The position numbers were made by a program, and so were the translations under genes. A stretch of 64,000 nucleotides of DNA from Gracilaria vermiculophylla (Eukaryota > Rhodophyta > Florideophyceae > Gracilariales > Gracilariaceae), in contig JAHNZQ020000004.1 in the NCBI GenBank assembly GCA_019155205.2, forward strand, positions 4,467,402-4,531,401, read 5' to 3'. The notes under the pieces are model-generated. The model was not told where the DNA came from. It saw nothing but the letters and a program-made list of their open reading frames with translations, and did not search any database. This document shows positions 50,663 to 59,273 of the stretch, in pieces (within the stretch, counting starts at the first letter, position 1; each line of letters opens with the position of its first letter).

Positions 50663-51934
50663 CTAAAACGCAGCGTTACGATCTTCATCATCTCCCTCAG
50701 CACGATGCTGTGCCGTATCATCCTCTTCCCTGGAGGGTTCGTCGTGATCATCACGGTCACACTGCTTACGAGTTACGTCCATTTCTCTTCGGGAATCTCC
50801 ATGACCGGAGTGACTCTGGTCGCGTTCTTCATGCTTCTCGCGATCGTCCCACTCGTCCTCTCGGTTCTTCTCTTCGCTATCTCGGTGAGTTCCATTTTCG
50901 GCAGCATAGCCCTTTTCCTGATCGCTGCTACTATGTGGGCCATCCCTCGAATCATTGTCATCCTTTGACTCAAGTCTGTCGTCACCGTTCTCTTTGCTGC
51001 GGCGCTCTTCTTCTTGGTCAGGGCTGTTGCGGTCCATCTCACCATCATTGAGTCTGCGCCTTTTCACATCAGCGACATCTTGATCGTAGTCGTCTCCATC
51101 CTGCTCTTCTTCCCTATGACGTCTGCGATTATCCTCTTCTCGATAGACTTCTTTGTTTTCATGATCGCCTTCTTCACGTTCACCGGGCTTCTCAACCGGT
51201 CCATTTCGCATATCTTCTTCCTCTTGACGTTCTTTTTCGACAAGAGTATTACCATCTCCGTTGGCATTCTCTTGTCGTTCAATGAGAGGGCGCTCATTGT
51301 CGTCCTTTCGGCGCATGTCGTCGTTCTCGGCCAGACCTCTATCATCCCCTGGGTCTCGGGGACCTTCGCGCGGCTTGACATGTTCTTCATGCCTCCTCCT
51401 CTCGTACCCAAGTTCGCGTCCCCTTTCACGACCTCTACCACCTCGGTAATCCCGTGCACCGTACTCATCTCTGTCATAACGATCGCGAATATCTCGGTCC
51501 CGGCCGCGATCGTATCTAAAATCATCTCTATCTCGATAACGGCGGTCGTAGTCCCTGTCTCTATCATACCTATCGCGGTCATACGCAGGGTCATACCTGC
51601 GACGATGGTCGCGGTCATAGTCCCTGTCGTAGTCCCGCGGACGGCGATCGTCGGCATATCGAGACGGGCGCCTGCGTTCCCAGTCTACAGCAGGGCCGGC
51701 TACACCAGAAGTGCGGGCTATATGCTTCTTCGACCATTCGACGTTGAGTTTCATGCCATAAAAGTCTTTACCGTTAGTATCGTTTCGCGCGTCCTCGGCG
51801 TCGCGGTTGTTGTCATAATCGATAAAGGCGTAACCTCTTTTGACGTCGACGCGGCAGGGGCCGAATTTAGAGAAGAAAGCACGAATCTCGTCGGGAGACG
51901 CGCGCAGGGAAACGTTTCCCGCAAACAAAGACAT
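50663..51934 (-). CDS. SR-like RNA-binding protein with one RRM and an RD/RE-rich tail
   Basis: 423 aa from ATG 51934. One RNA recognition motif at about 1-70: LFAGNVSL (RNP2 position), a RVDVKRGYAFIDYDN block (RNP1 with GYAFIDY), and a final beta strand (GMKLNVEWSKKH). The remaining 350 residues are almost entirely Arg/Asp/Glu with Tyr (YDRDRDYDRRYRDRDD), changing to Glu/Lys/Asp/Ser farther on. Classical SR proteins have RS repeats; here RD and RE dominate, with few RS pairs, which changes phospho-regulation. Splicing or mRNA processing is likely. The strongly biased codons keep a 313-codon antisense frame open; this is a shadow. Confidence 0.88.
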   Translation of the reverse strand: MSLFAGNVSLRASPDEIRAFFSKFGPCRVDVKRGYAFIDYDNNRDAEDARNDTNGKDFYGMKLNVEWSKKHIARTSGVAGPAVDWERRRPSRYADDRRPRDYDRDYDRDHRRRYDPAYDRDRYDRDRDYDRRYRDRDDFRYDRGRDRDIRDRYDRDEYGARDYRGGRGRERGRELGYERRRHEEHVKPREGPRDPGDDRGLAENDDMRRKDDNERPLIERQENANGDGNTLVEKERQEEEDMRNGPVEKPGEREEGDHENKEVYREEDNRRRHREEEQDGDDYDQDVADVKRRRLNDGEMDRNSPDQEEERRSKENGDDRLESKDDNDSRDGPHSSSDQEKGYAAENGTHRDSEEKNREDEWDDREKHEERDQSHSGHGDSRREMDVTRKQCDRDDHDEPSREEDDTAQHRAEGDDEDRNAAF

Positions 51935-52796
51935 TTTCTTCACCGACGACGGTAAAAACCGACGCAGGGGAGCGGAATTCGAAAACAATGCCCTTTCGGT
52001 GGCGCTAGTGCGCTAGAAAAACAGAGTTTTGAGGGACCCAAGCAGGAATGTTGAGGGAGAGTTGAAGCGGAGCGACGTGAGTGCTTGACGCAGATGAGGA
52101 GCGTCTCAAAGCGAGCGACAGTGTGTTGGGCAGCACAGCGGACGGACCTGTCGTTACATGGTGATGGGAGGCGTTAGAAACAACGCGCGCCAAAAACAGC
52201 GAAAATCATTTTCAACAATGCGCCAATTGTGGTAAAAGGGGGACCGCAGCGCCTTATTTGCGGCCACAAGCTCCGTGCCAATATTTCGGTGCGGAGCACA
52301 GCAGCCTGGCATGCTGCGCCGTGCAATTTTACTAACAGCTCATGGTCCGAAAGTTGATCTTCACCAAGGATTCTCCGCCTTGGTGTGACTTACAGAGTGA
52401 TCAAGATGCCCCTACGGACCTGACGGTCCGTCGGATAGTTTACCATTAGCGCCGCTGGCCCCATTTCCGAATAAAAAATCACCACGAGACACCACCCAGC
52501 GATTCCTGATTCCCCGGCCTCCCTTCTTCATCAATTCATGGAGCCCTTTTAACCATGTCGCCGTCATGACGGGACCACTCGGACCATGCCCTCCCAATTT
52601 CGCATTGTGCTGGTAGCCCTCTTCTCCTCTGGGTCCGCAGTAATTGCAACGAGGTACCCTCTGAATACCCCGGTTCAATGGAACTAATGATTGCACGCAT
52701 GAATCCGAGTCTGTCCCCGAGATTATGGTTCAGAGGCATCCCGTTCATCTACTGATATCTGCATCAATTGCAGATTGAGCAAGGCAGTCGGAGACA
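51935..52796. promoter_or_regulatory. Divergent promoter region of the RRM and RPC11 genes
   Basis: 862 bp. GCGCCAAAAA at 52187-52196 and GCGCCAATT at 52220-52228 lie within 300 bp of the RRM start. Open frames at 52412-52748 (minus) have no motif. Confidence 0.45.
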
Positions 52797-53239
52797 ATGT
52801 TGTTCTGCCCGGTCGTGAGTTCCCTCTCTCCGTCAACTTACGTTTGAAACGCATGCAAAGATCACTGACCATGCTTTTATCGTATGTTACACTTCTTCAA
52901 ACAACGCAGTGTGGGAACTATTTACTCGCCAATAAAACGCCTCCCGGGGGGCTTCAAGAGCCAACTTGGAGGTTCGAATGCCGTACTTGCCCTTACATCC
53001 ATAGAATAACCACCCGGATTGAGAGAAAGGTTACCAATTTGCCCAAGAAGCAAGTCGAAGACGTCCTGGGAGGTGAGGCTGCTTGGGAGCTCGCAGATTC
53101 TACAGACATACCATGTCCGAGGTGTACGCACCCAAAGGCCTACTACTTCCAGATGCAAACAAGGTCTGCGGACGAACCGATGACCACTTTCTATCGATGC
53201 GCCAATCCAACATGCGCACATCAATGGAAAGAGAATTAA
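52797..53239 (+). CDS. RPC11: RNA polymerase III subunit RPC11 (TFIIS-like zinc ribbon), two exons
   Basis: Exon 1 52797-52814, exon 2 52910-53239; 115 aa. The intron (95 bp, 52815-52909) starts GTGAGT and ends AACGCAG, with a CTGAC branch-like site at about 52865. Splicing gives MLFCPVCGNYLL, the exact kind of N-terminus this family has; the unspliced frame cannot provide the first zinc Cys pair. The N-terminal ribbon is completed by FECRTCPYIH, followed by the linker and DVLGGEAAWELADST. The C-terminal TFIIS-type ribbon is CPRCTHPKAYYFQMQTRSADEPMTTFYRCANPTC, which holds the acidic RSADE hairpin needed for RNA cleavage in Pol III termination. Exon 1 is only 18 nt. Confidence 0.95.
52815..52909 (+). 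other. Spliceosomal intron of RPC11 (95 bp)
   Basis: Donor GTC|GTGAGT, acceptor CGCAG|TGT. Removing it restores the conserved zinc-ribbon start (CPVCGNYLL). The long pre-existing open frame through the intron is chance. Confidence 0.9.
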
Positions 53240-54186
53240 TTCGTTCACCAGCTTGCTCTTTTTCATTTTTGCTCTCTCTTATTGTGATCGTCCTTCTTTC
53301 CTCCGTGCTTTCCGTTGTTGCATGCCACCCGATCAAAATCGTTGTTTTCATTTGCGTATGGAAACGTCCGTTGCTTACCGACTTTGTGCTCCGACACTTC
53401 CAAGGTCTTGGGCAGTCTCTTCGAAACCATGATATTCAGTTGGATATGTTTCTGACAGGCTCTGATGAGTTGGAAACGAGCATCATGGCCAACAAGTACA
53501 ATGCTGGCTATTCCATTTTTCCGAATAGTCCGCTTGGTGCAAAGCATGACTATGGATTGCAATCCTTGCGAGATTTCTTCACTAACAAGACTGCCGACAA
53601 TGGGGAGCCTCTACCCGACGCTGTGACAATCTTTGGTTCGGATGATGTCGTGAATCAGCAATTCTTCTTCACTGTACGAGATCTGTTAAGAGGTACATCT
53701 GGGGTCCACGTCGTGGGATTGGAAGACCTTTATTTCCAGGATTTGAAGTCTAAGCGCCTCGTGTACACACGAGGGTACAAATCTTTTCAAATCCCAATCT
53801 CAGGCACGTTGGGGTGCGGGAGAGTTTACTCATGGGATATTCTTGAAGATCTAGATTGGCATCTTTGGGACACTGATAGGGAACGAGGCCTAGATCAAAG
53901 CGCCGTGAGAAATGTTATTACACGACTTCCGCTAATCGGCGAAGTCAGCGTCGCCGTATTCGGAGCCGAGCAGGGTATTGTAGCGGTTGATATCAAATCG
54001 GACGGGTATTCCACGGGCACAAACATATGGAAATTTGAAGAAGTCATTCAAGCTGTCGGCAAGAACGGGCGCCTTCATGACTTCGAGGATAAAGACGAAA
54101 CAGTTTTGAGAGAAGCCTTTGGTGATGAGTTTATCCAGTCCCTGGACGAATTACGCTCTCAGATGGAGCATTCCAATACTACTTAA
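53212..54186 (+). CDS. Putative type II membrane glycosyltransferase
   Basis: 324 aa from ATG 53212 (or 320 aa from 53224). Both ATGs lie inside the last 28 bases of the RPC11 coding exon, in another frame. A signal-anchor helix follows at about 14-38 (CSFSFLLSLIVIVLLSSVLSVVAC). The rest is a GT-A-like domain: IKIVVFICVWKRPLLT (nucleotide-sugar strand), FGSDDVVN (a DxD-like metal site), and GCGRVYSWDILEDLDWHLWD with RGLDQSAV. A Golgi luminal enzyme is implied. No known CAZy family is recognised with certainty, so donor and acceptor are open. The overlap means either a very compact gene pair or an unseen 5' exon. Confidence 0.72.
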   Translation: MRTSMERELIRSPACSFSFLLSLIVIVLLSSVLSVVACHPIKIVVFICVWKRPLLTDFVLRHFQGLGQSLRNHDIQLDMFLTGSDELETSIMANKYNAGYSIFPNSPLGAKHDYGLQSLRDFFTNKTADNGEPLPDAVTIFGSDDVVNQQFFFTVRDLLRGTSGVHVVGLEDLYFQDLKSKRLVYTRGYKSFQIPISGTLGCGRVYSWDILEDLDWHLWDTDRERGLDQSAVRNVITRLPLIGEVSVAVFGAEQGIVAVDIKSDGYSTGTNIWKFEEVIQAVGKNGRLHDFEDKDETVLREAFGDEFIQSLDELRSQMEHSNTT

Positions 54187-54283
54187 CCACACCCTACTAT
54201 AACTACCTTCCGCGTTTCATACAGCATACACAGTTATATTGGCATATTCATTGAGTGTCGACAATTCTGTCTTACAATCTAGT

Positions 54284-54949
54284 TTACCGATTTTCTTCAC
54301 ATTCCAGCCAGTATTCCATAATTTCTTGCATTAGAAAGTTAATGTCAGTGTCAATGTTATTCAACTGTTTTGCATAACTGGCCAGTTTCTGCTTCATTTC
54401 CGGATCGGCTGAAGAAAACATTAAACTCGAGGATGAAAGAGCATTTCTTGAGTGAGATTTTTTTCTCTCTGCATTGCTTCTGGATATTGCATGGACGGAG
54501 ACGGTACAGACCAGCTTCTTTTCTTCCAAATCTTGTAGTGAATCGAGCCACTTCAGCGCAGTGGAAACCTCAGATTCTGGGGTGTCGCAAATTGGGCTCT
54601 TCAAGCCCCTGTAATCAGAAAGAAGATCTATTAACTTCATAACGGCTTCACTGCATAGTTTCAAATCTTCCGTGACATGGGCACATACGACGGGATACGC
54701 CGTTGATTGCGTGGTTGTACTGTCAAAAACGTCGAAAGGATCATCTTTCTTTGAATGTTCCCTCGAAGAGTTCGACCCGTGCCTTATTGCAGAGCTATCT
54801 CGCAAAGCTTTATTTAGTCTGTTATAAGCGTTTGCTCGTTTTGCCTGGATTTTCGGAATACACCTTCGTAGCAGGGATGATAAGTGTTCTCCTTCCGAAG
54901 GGTAAACGAAGGCATGTGTTTCTTCAGTTTCTGAAACCTGCTTGCTCAT
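54284..54949 (-). CDS. Hypothetical helical protein
   Basis: 221 aa, ATG 54949, not recognised. It has a conserved-looking opening helix (LSSLLRRCIPKIQAKRANAYNRLNKAL), a DPFDVFDS acidic-aromatic segment of the kind that binds adaptor ears, and a C-terminal coiled coil (MKQKLASYAKQLNNIDTDINFLMQEIMEYW). No signal peptide or membrane helix. The frame is clean and composition is normal, so the gene is probably real. An adaptor, tether or centrosomal role would fit, but nothing proves one. Confidence 0.6.
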   Translation of the reverse strand: MSKQVSETEETHAFVYPSEGEHLSSLLRRCIPKIQAKRANAYNRLNKALRDSSAIRHGSNSSREHSKKDDPFDVFDSTTTQSTAYPVVCAHVTEDLKLCSEAVMKLIDLLSDYRGLKSPICDTPESEVSTALKWLDSLQDLEEKKLVCTVSVHAISRSNAERKKSHSRNALSSSSLMFSSADPEMKQKLASYAKQLNNIDTDINFLMQEIMEYWLECEENR

Positions 54950-55821
54950 TGCGCGTTTCGAGTTCAGATAAGTAGCTGACTCGTTTCTAAGTTAACGATC
55001 GTGAAATGAAAGTCATACAACAGGCTTTAGAGGATCTGGGATTTCGAGGAGTGTTTTGAGGTTTTTGTCCATCCAGTCCAATTTCGACGGTCAACCTTTG
55101 AAGGCTATGCCTTTAGAGGATTATTGTGTAAAGGTTACCAATAATCAGGAAATTACTCATAAACATGGAAAAAAATAGTTTCTGTTTGCAGAAAAGCGTC
55201 GAGGTACATCTTTCATCAATATTCGATCCTTCACCAGTCCATTTCAGTGACGGTACAATTGTTGCGCTCTTCAACCGACAGCGTCAACATTAATTTACAA
55301 TATGATCGAGAGCTTATCTAATTATGACGCTCATCCGCACCGGATTATGTCTAACGCATCTCGAAAAGCAGTTAAGTGAACGATCAAGTGATCAGGTGAT
55401 GTTTTCCGCCTCTTCAGAGAAAACTACAACAATTGTACGTTTTGATCAACTGTGATGCACTATCGAATCAAAGCGTGTCCGTTTGCACAGACACACATCA
55501 CTATCGCACTATTCCCCGCTGCTTATTTGAACGATCAGAACGTCCGGAACTCCGGAAGTTAACCAAGGGAATGAACATAAATGGTTTCTTCACTCCACTG
55601 GCCATCTTGAGGAAAGCAAGTTCCCCTTTGAGTGTCATGCACCATTGCAATAACCTGGGTGCAGCATTGGAAGCAAACGAGAAGTACATCCACACTGAAT
55701 GGCAAACATAAGCTAGTTGTATATATATATACACATGCGATTTTTAATCACTACTGCTTTCCGAGCCTTCCGATCACCATGTGCTAAAGACAGGAGAACA
55801 ATTAGATGACACAGCACAACA
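54950..55821. other. Non-coding stretch after the PEMT-like gene
   Basis: Nothing recognised except a short TA run (about 55720-55733). Confidence 0.45.
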
Positions 55822-56735
55822 CTATTGCTCTTTCTCCTTGTTCTTTTCAGCATAGATGTGTTCCGTGAATGAGCTACGTCAAAATACATGACAACAAAGT
55901 TAGTGTTAATTGTGTGAGCTGCGATAAGCGAAGCGAGTTGTGATTTTGAAAATAGAGCCCAACGTACCCTTCAAAAATGCAGGCTATACGATAAACAATG
56001 TACACCCACATTGTCAGAAATATTCCAGCTGGGCTTCGCGCCCTGTTATGTCATTGGAAGGGTGGTAAGCAAAAAACAGCAGCAAATGAAAGCAGTTAGA
56101 AAGCGAATCAATAAAAGCTCAACCGGATCCAAAACGATATGGACTTACATTATGGCCTTTCCGAGAAACACTAATGTAGATCCGTCGTACATCGGGTGCT
56201 CAAATACATTAAACGGAAATGCTGTGACTTTCTCGGACATAAGTATCCCAAAATAATCACCAAGATATGTCCCTGTGACTCCCAGTTGATAGAAGGAAGA
56301 CGAAACGAGAATTGCTCCCAACGCTAGGCAGGAAATGCCAAAAAACTGGTACTCAATATTTCCCAACAAAAGAGCCGTTTGTTGCGTCTGCATAGCTGCT
56401 ACAAAAAGGGCATCGCGATAGAGGCTGGAGAAAAAGATCCAAAGCGCCACAGCATACACACCAATTATAGGTTTGACGAACAACTTAGAAAGTATTCTCG
56501 TGTAGTACTCAAATCTGGCAACGCAGTTCCATATGAATGGCTGCAGAAATATGACAATGGCAGCCTCCCATAAGGCGACGTCGCCAATTTCGATATGCCT
56601 CAGTCGGTACGGAAATGAGGGTGATGTGCAAAAGTCGCTTATGTATTCTGCTGCCGTAGTGATTGGCTCAGGGACATAAAGGACGTGAGGAATGAAGTCG
56701 TCTACATACTCGAGGACCTCGTTGATCTTGTCCAT
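55822..56735 (-). CDS. PEMT: Phosphatidylethanolamine/phospholipid N-methyltransferase, three exons
   Basis: Exons (minus strand) 56735-56149, 56042-55968 and 55873-55822; 237 aa. Introns of 106 and 94 bp have donors GTAAGT and GTACGT and acceptors AACAG and CGTAG. Without splicing the frame ends at LGKAIM; with it the protein continues ARSPAGIFLTMWVYIVYRI, then FTEHIYAEKNKEKEQ, the expected C-terminus. Conserved catalytic region: YQLGVTGTYLGDYFGILM, KVTAFPFNVFEHPMYDGST. Four or more hydrophobic helices fit the ER enzyme. It methylates phosphatidylethanolamine derivatives towards phosphatidylcholine, using S-adenosylmethionine. ATG 56735 starts MDKINEVLEY; an upstream in-frame ATG at 56861 is possible. 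Confidence 0.92.
55874..55967 (-). other. Intron 2 of the PEMT-like gene (94 bp)
   Basis: Donor GG|GTACGT, acceptor GACGTAG|CTC. Joins ..IFEG to SFTEHIYAEK. Confidence 0.85.
56043..56148 (-). other. Intron 1 of the PEMT-like gene (106 bp)
   Basis: Donor AAT|GTAAGT, acceptor TAACAG|GGC. Restores ..GKAIMARSPAG. Confidence 0.9.
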
Positions 56736-57630
56736 TTTCTTGAAACAAATAGGCAGCACCTGAACGGTAGTCGTCAGCGCCGCGACGCAGGTCGATCTCT
56801 GAAAACGAAAACTGAATGGATTTGCACGGCAGCAGTTGATGCAGAGGAGGTTACGTTCCAAACAGCAGTGTCAGACGCTCGTCGCTACCAGGGGAACGTG
56901 GTAGAGGTATTCAACACAAATGGCTGCACATGCGTCGCTGCACATGTGGTGCGCCCGGTTGAGATAAGCGGAGGGCGACGAACAATGGCGTTTGTATACC
57001 CCCCCTAGGCCCACGGTGTAACCCTTTTCCATTGAGCGGAAACCGCCTGGCGAGGATGCGCCCGTCGCGGCGTTTCGAATTAGAACGATTGCAAAACGCA
57101 TCAAATTTTGGAGTTTTTTATTCAATCCCAAGTCAAAGGCTGCAAGCGCGGCATGATTTTTACGAATCCGAACCAAATGATGGGAAGCGGACCGGTCTCG
57201 ACAGTACACAGTGTTCCACCGCCTAAATTGTAGATTACCTGCCCACATCGTATGCTTAACGTCACGACTGCCTCGAGGAGGCTCGGTCCACTTCATTGAA
57301 AGTTTGACGGAACCGTACATGTCTTTGGTGCGCATTTCGGGCCACCATCGCCATTGCTCACCGCCAACACTTCTCCCCCCTCCCCTACATTCTGACAACT
57401 CCGCCTGCTCCGCTCCGCAGCCAACTGCCCTTCGCAGCCAATCCGCTCCACTCTGGAATCGTCCCAACACAGCCTGGTCTACTGCAGTCGCTCTCGGACT
57501 AAAACGTTGCATTCACAAACTCTACAACGTATTCTGATTCACAGCTCCGAGTTTTCGTCGGCTTGCTGTCTAGCTCCACATTTCAGCCCGGCATCCGCAT
57601 ACCGCGCCAATCAGCAGTTCGTACGCATTC
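56736..57630. promoter_or_regulatory. Divergent promoter region of the PEMT-like and cyclin genes
   Basis: GCGCCAATC at 57604-57612 lies 19 bp before the cyclin ATG. A long minus-strand open frame (57512-56871) has no motif and is not called. Confidence 0.45.
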
Positions 57631-58659
57631 ATGTCGCGGCCACATAACCTCTCCCAGGATGGCTCTCGACGCGGAATCAAGCGCCCAAATCAACATATTG
57701 GTGGAGCCTGCCCCCCCGTGCAGACCTCAGAAGATAACTCGTGGCTGTTCACAGAAGAAGAGGTGACAGAAACTCCCTCACGGGTACAGGGGCTTCCGGA
57801 ACCTGTTGAGCTCAAGGTCATCGCCAAAACTGCACAATTCATTCAAGAAACCGGACGTGAGCTTCAAGTCCCGCAGCTCACTATGTCTGTCGCCGTCAAA
57901 TTCTTTCAACGCTTCTTTATGTTGGAAAGCATGCTCAATCACCCGCCGCCGCTCGTGGCCGCCGCATGCCTGTTTCTTTCCTGCAAGGTGCAGGAAACAC
58001 ACAAACGCCTCAAGGATATCATTTATTGGACAGTAAAAGTGCGAACAAGAAACACAAAAGATTTCCCCGAGGGCATGGATTTGCTCGAGAATTCTCCAGG
58101 ATATTACGAAGAGAAGAACAACATTCTCGACAAGGAACGCGAGGTTTTACGCGTTCTAAACTTTGATCTCACCGTTGATCATCCGTACAAGCACTTGTGG
58201 ACCTTGACAAAGTCCTACCTCGGCAGTGATCAAGTACAGAAATCCATCACCCAAGCTGGCTGGAATTTCTTGAATGACTCATTCAGAACCTATTTGCACG
58301 TAAGATACGACGCAAAAGAGGTTGCTACGGCAGCGTTTTTCATGTCAGCCAAGCTTCATAATCATCCGCTGCCGGATGGGACTACCAGGGAACGAGCAAC
58401 AGGCAAGCGAATCCTCGCTTGGCATGAGTTCTTTAAAACAAATCTCAATCGCGTGGAGGAAATTTGCAAGATTCTTCTTGACATGTACGAATTGGAAGAT
58501 AAGGCTTCCAATATGTTTAGAAACGGAACTGGCGTTTTGGACTCTATACCCGCCAGTCATCCTGCAAAGCGTCACAAGACTGAGGGGGTTAAGCTAGAGT
58601 CAACTCCAATCGTGAACGACTCCCGACCACGAGTTGAGCCATACACCGCTTACCGTTAA
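57631..58659 (+). CDS. Cyclin K/T-like transcriptional cyclin
   Basis: 342 aa from ATG 57631. Cyclins K and T partner CDK9/CDK12-type kinases that phosphorylate the RNA polymerase II tail. The first cyclin box runs about 50-165: WLFTEEEVTETPSR opening, FIQETGRELQVPQLTMSVAVKFFQRFF, then PPLVAAACLFLSCKVQETHKRLKDIIY. The second is at about 180-285: LDKEREVLRVLNFDLTVDHPYKHL, WNFLNDSFRTYLHVRYDAKEVATAAFF. The tail is short with a basic spot (PAKRHK). The WLFTEEE start and the FDLTVDHPY block are typical of cyclin T/K/L and not of cell-cycle cyclins. No PEST or RS tail, so cyclin L is less likely. Confidence 0.92.
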   Translation: MSRPHNLSQDGSRRGIKRPNQHIGGACPPVQTSEDNSWLFTEEEVTETPSRVQGLPEPVELKVIAKTAQFIQETGRELQVPQLTMSVAVKFFQRFFMLESMLNHPPPLVAAACLFLSCKVQETHKRLKDIIYWTVKVRTRNTKDFPEGMDLLENSPGYYEEKNNILDKEREVLRVLNFDLTVDHPYKHLWTLTKSYLGSDQVQKSITQAGWNFLNDSFRTYLHVRYDAKEVATAAFFMSAKLHNHPLPDGTTRERATGKRILAWHEFFKTNLNRVEEICKILLDMYELEDKASNMFRNGTGVLDSIPASHPAKRHKTEGVKLESTPIVNDSRPRVEPYTAYR

Positions 58660-59273
58660 CCATGATTTTCTTCGTTAATATGCAAGTGTAGCTGAAATAG
58701 CTGAAAGTCTGTGACATTGTTTATTCGAATCAACACTCACAGGCCCGGGCACAATACGTAGCGCAACTTCGTCAGAGTGTTTTTGAATTCATTGTTTTCC
58801 ACTTTCCTTTGTCTCTCAATGCACAAAATAACATGTCGCTTCCAGAGGGGAAAGTGGTACACCGTCAAAGATCCTGAAGTTAAAGCAAAGCTGCATAGCG
58901 CGCGTCTACACGTCATACACTGCAAATAGCGTTACTGTTCATGGATTCAAGTCGATTTTTGTTTTTCTGACTTGGTTTACTCGTCACCGTTGGCTTTGAT
59001 GTTCTCATGGTTGCATGGGCTGAGCTTCAATAAGAAATAACAAAACAAGCATCGGATTACACGATCTGGGGGAACCAGTTCCGTCAAATGAATAAGAAAA
59101 TATATTTAGGGGATTTGATGAAAGGCCAGCGAATGTTTGTGAATGTGAAGAGTGTATGAGGCCGCCGGAACCGGCCTACACCGAAAGCCTAAAAGCTCCT
59201 TCATCGAGCACGTATACTTTACGTAGGGCTACAAGAGTAACAAAATATGTCTACACGCACGCCCCCTTTGAGA
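58660..59273. other. Convergent intergenic stretch between cyclin and GPAT genes
   Basis: Nothing recognised. Confidence 0.5.

Noticed and set aside
51014..51955. 313-codon plus-strand open frame rich in Ile, Val and Phe
   Set aside because: It lies exactly antisense to the RD/RE-rich tail of the RRM gene; Arg/Asp codons read backwards give Val/Ile/Ser codons and avoid stops.
56871..57512. 213-codon minus-strand frame
   Set aside because: It occupies the divergent promoter of the PEMT-like and cyclin genes and shows no domain.
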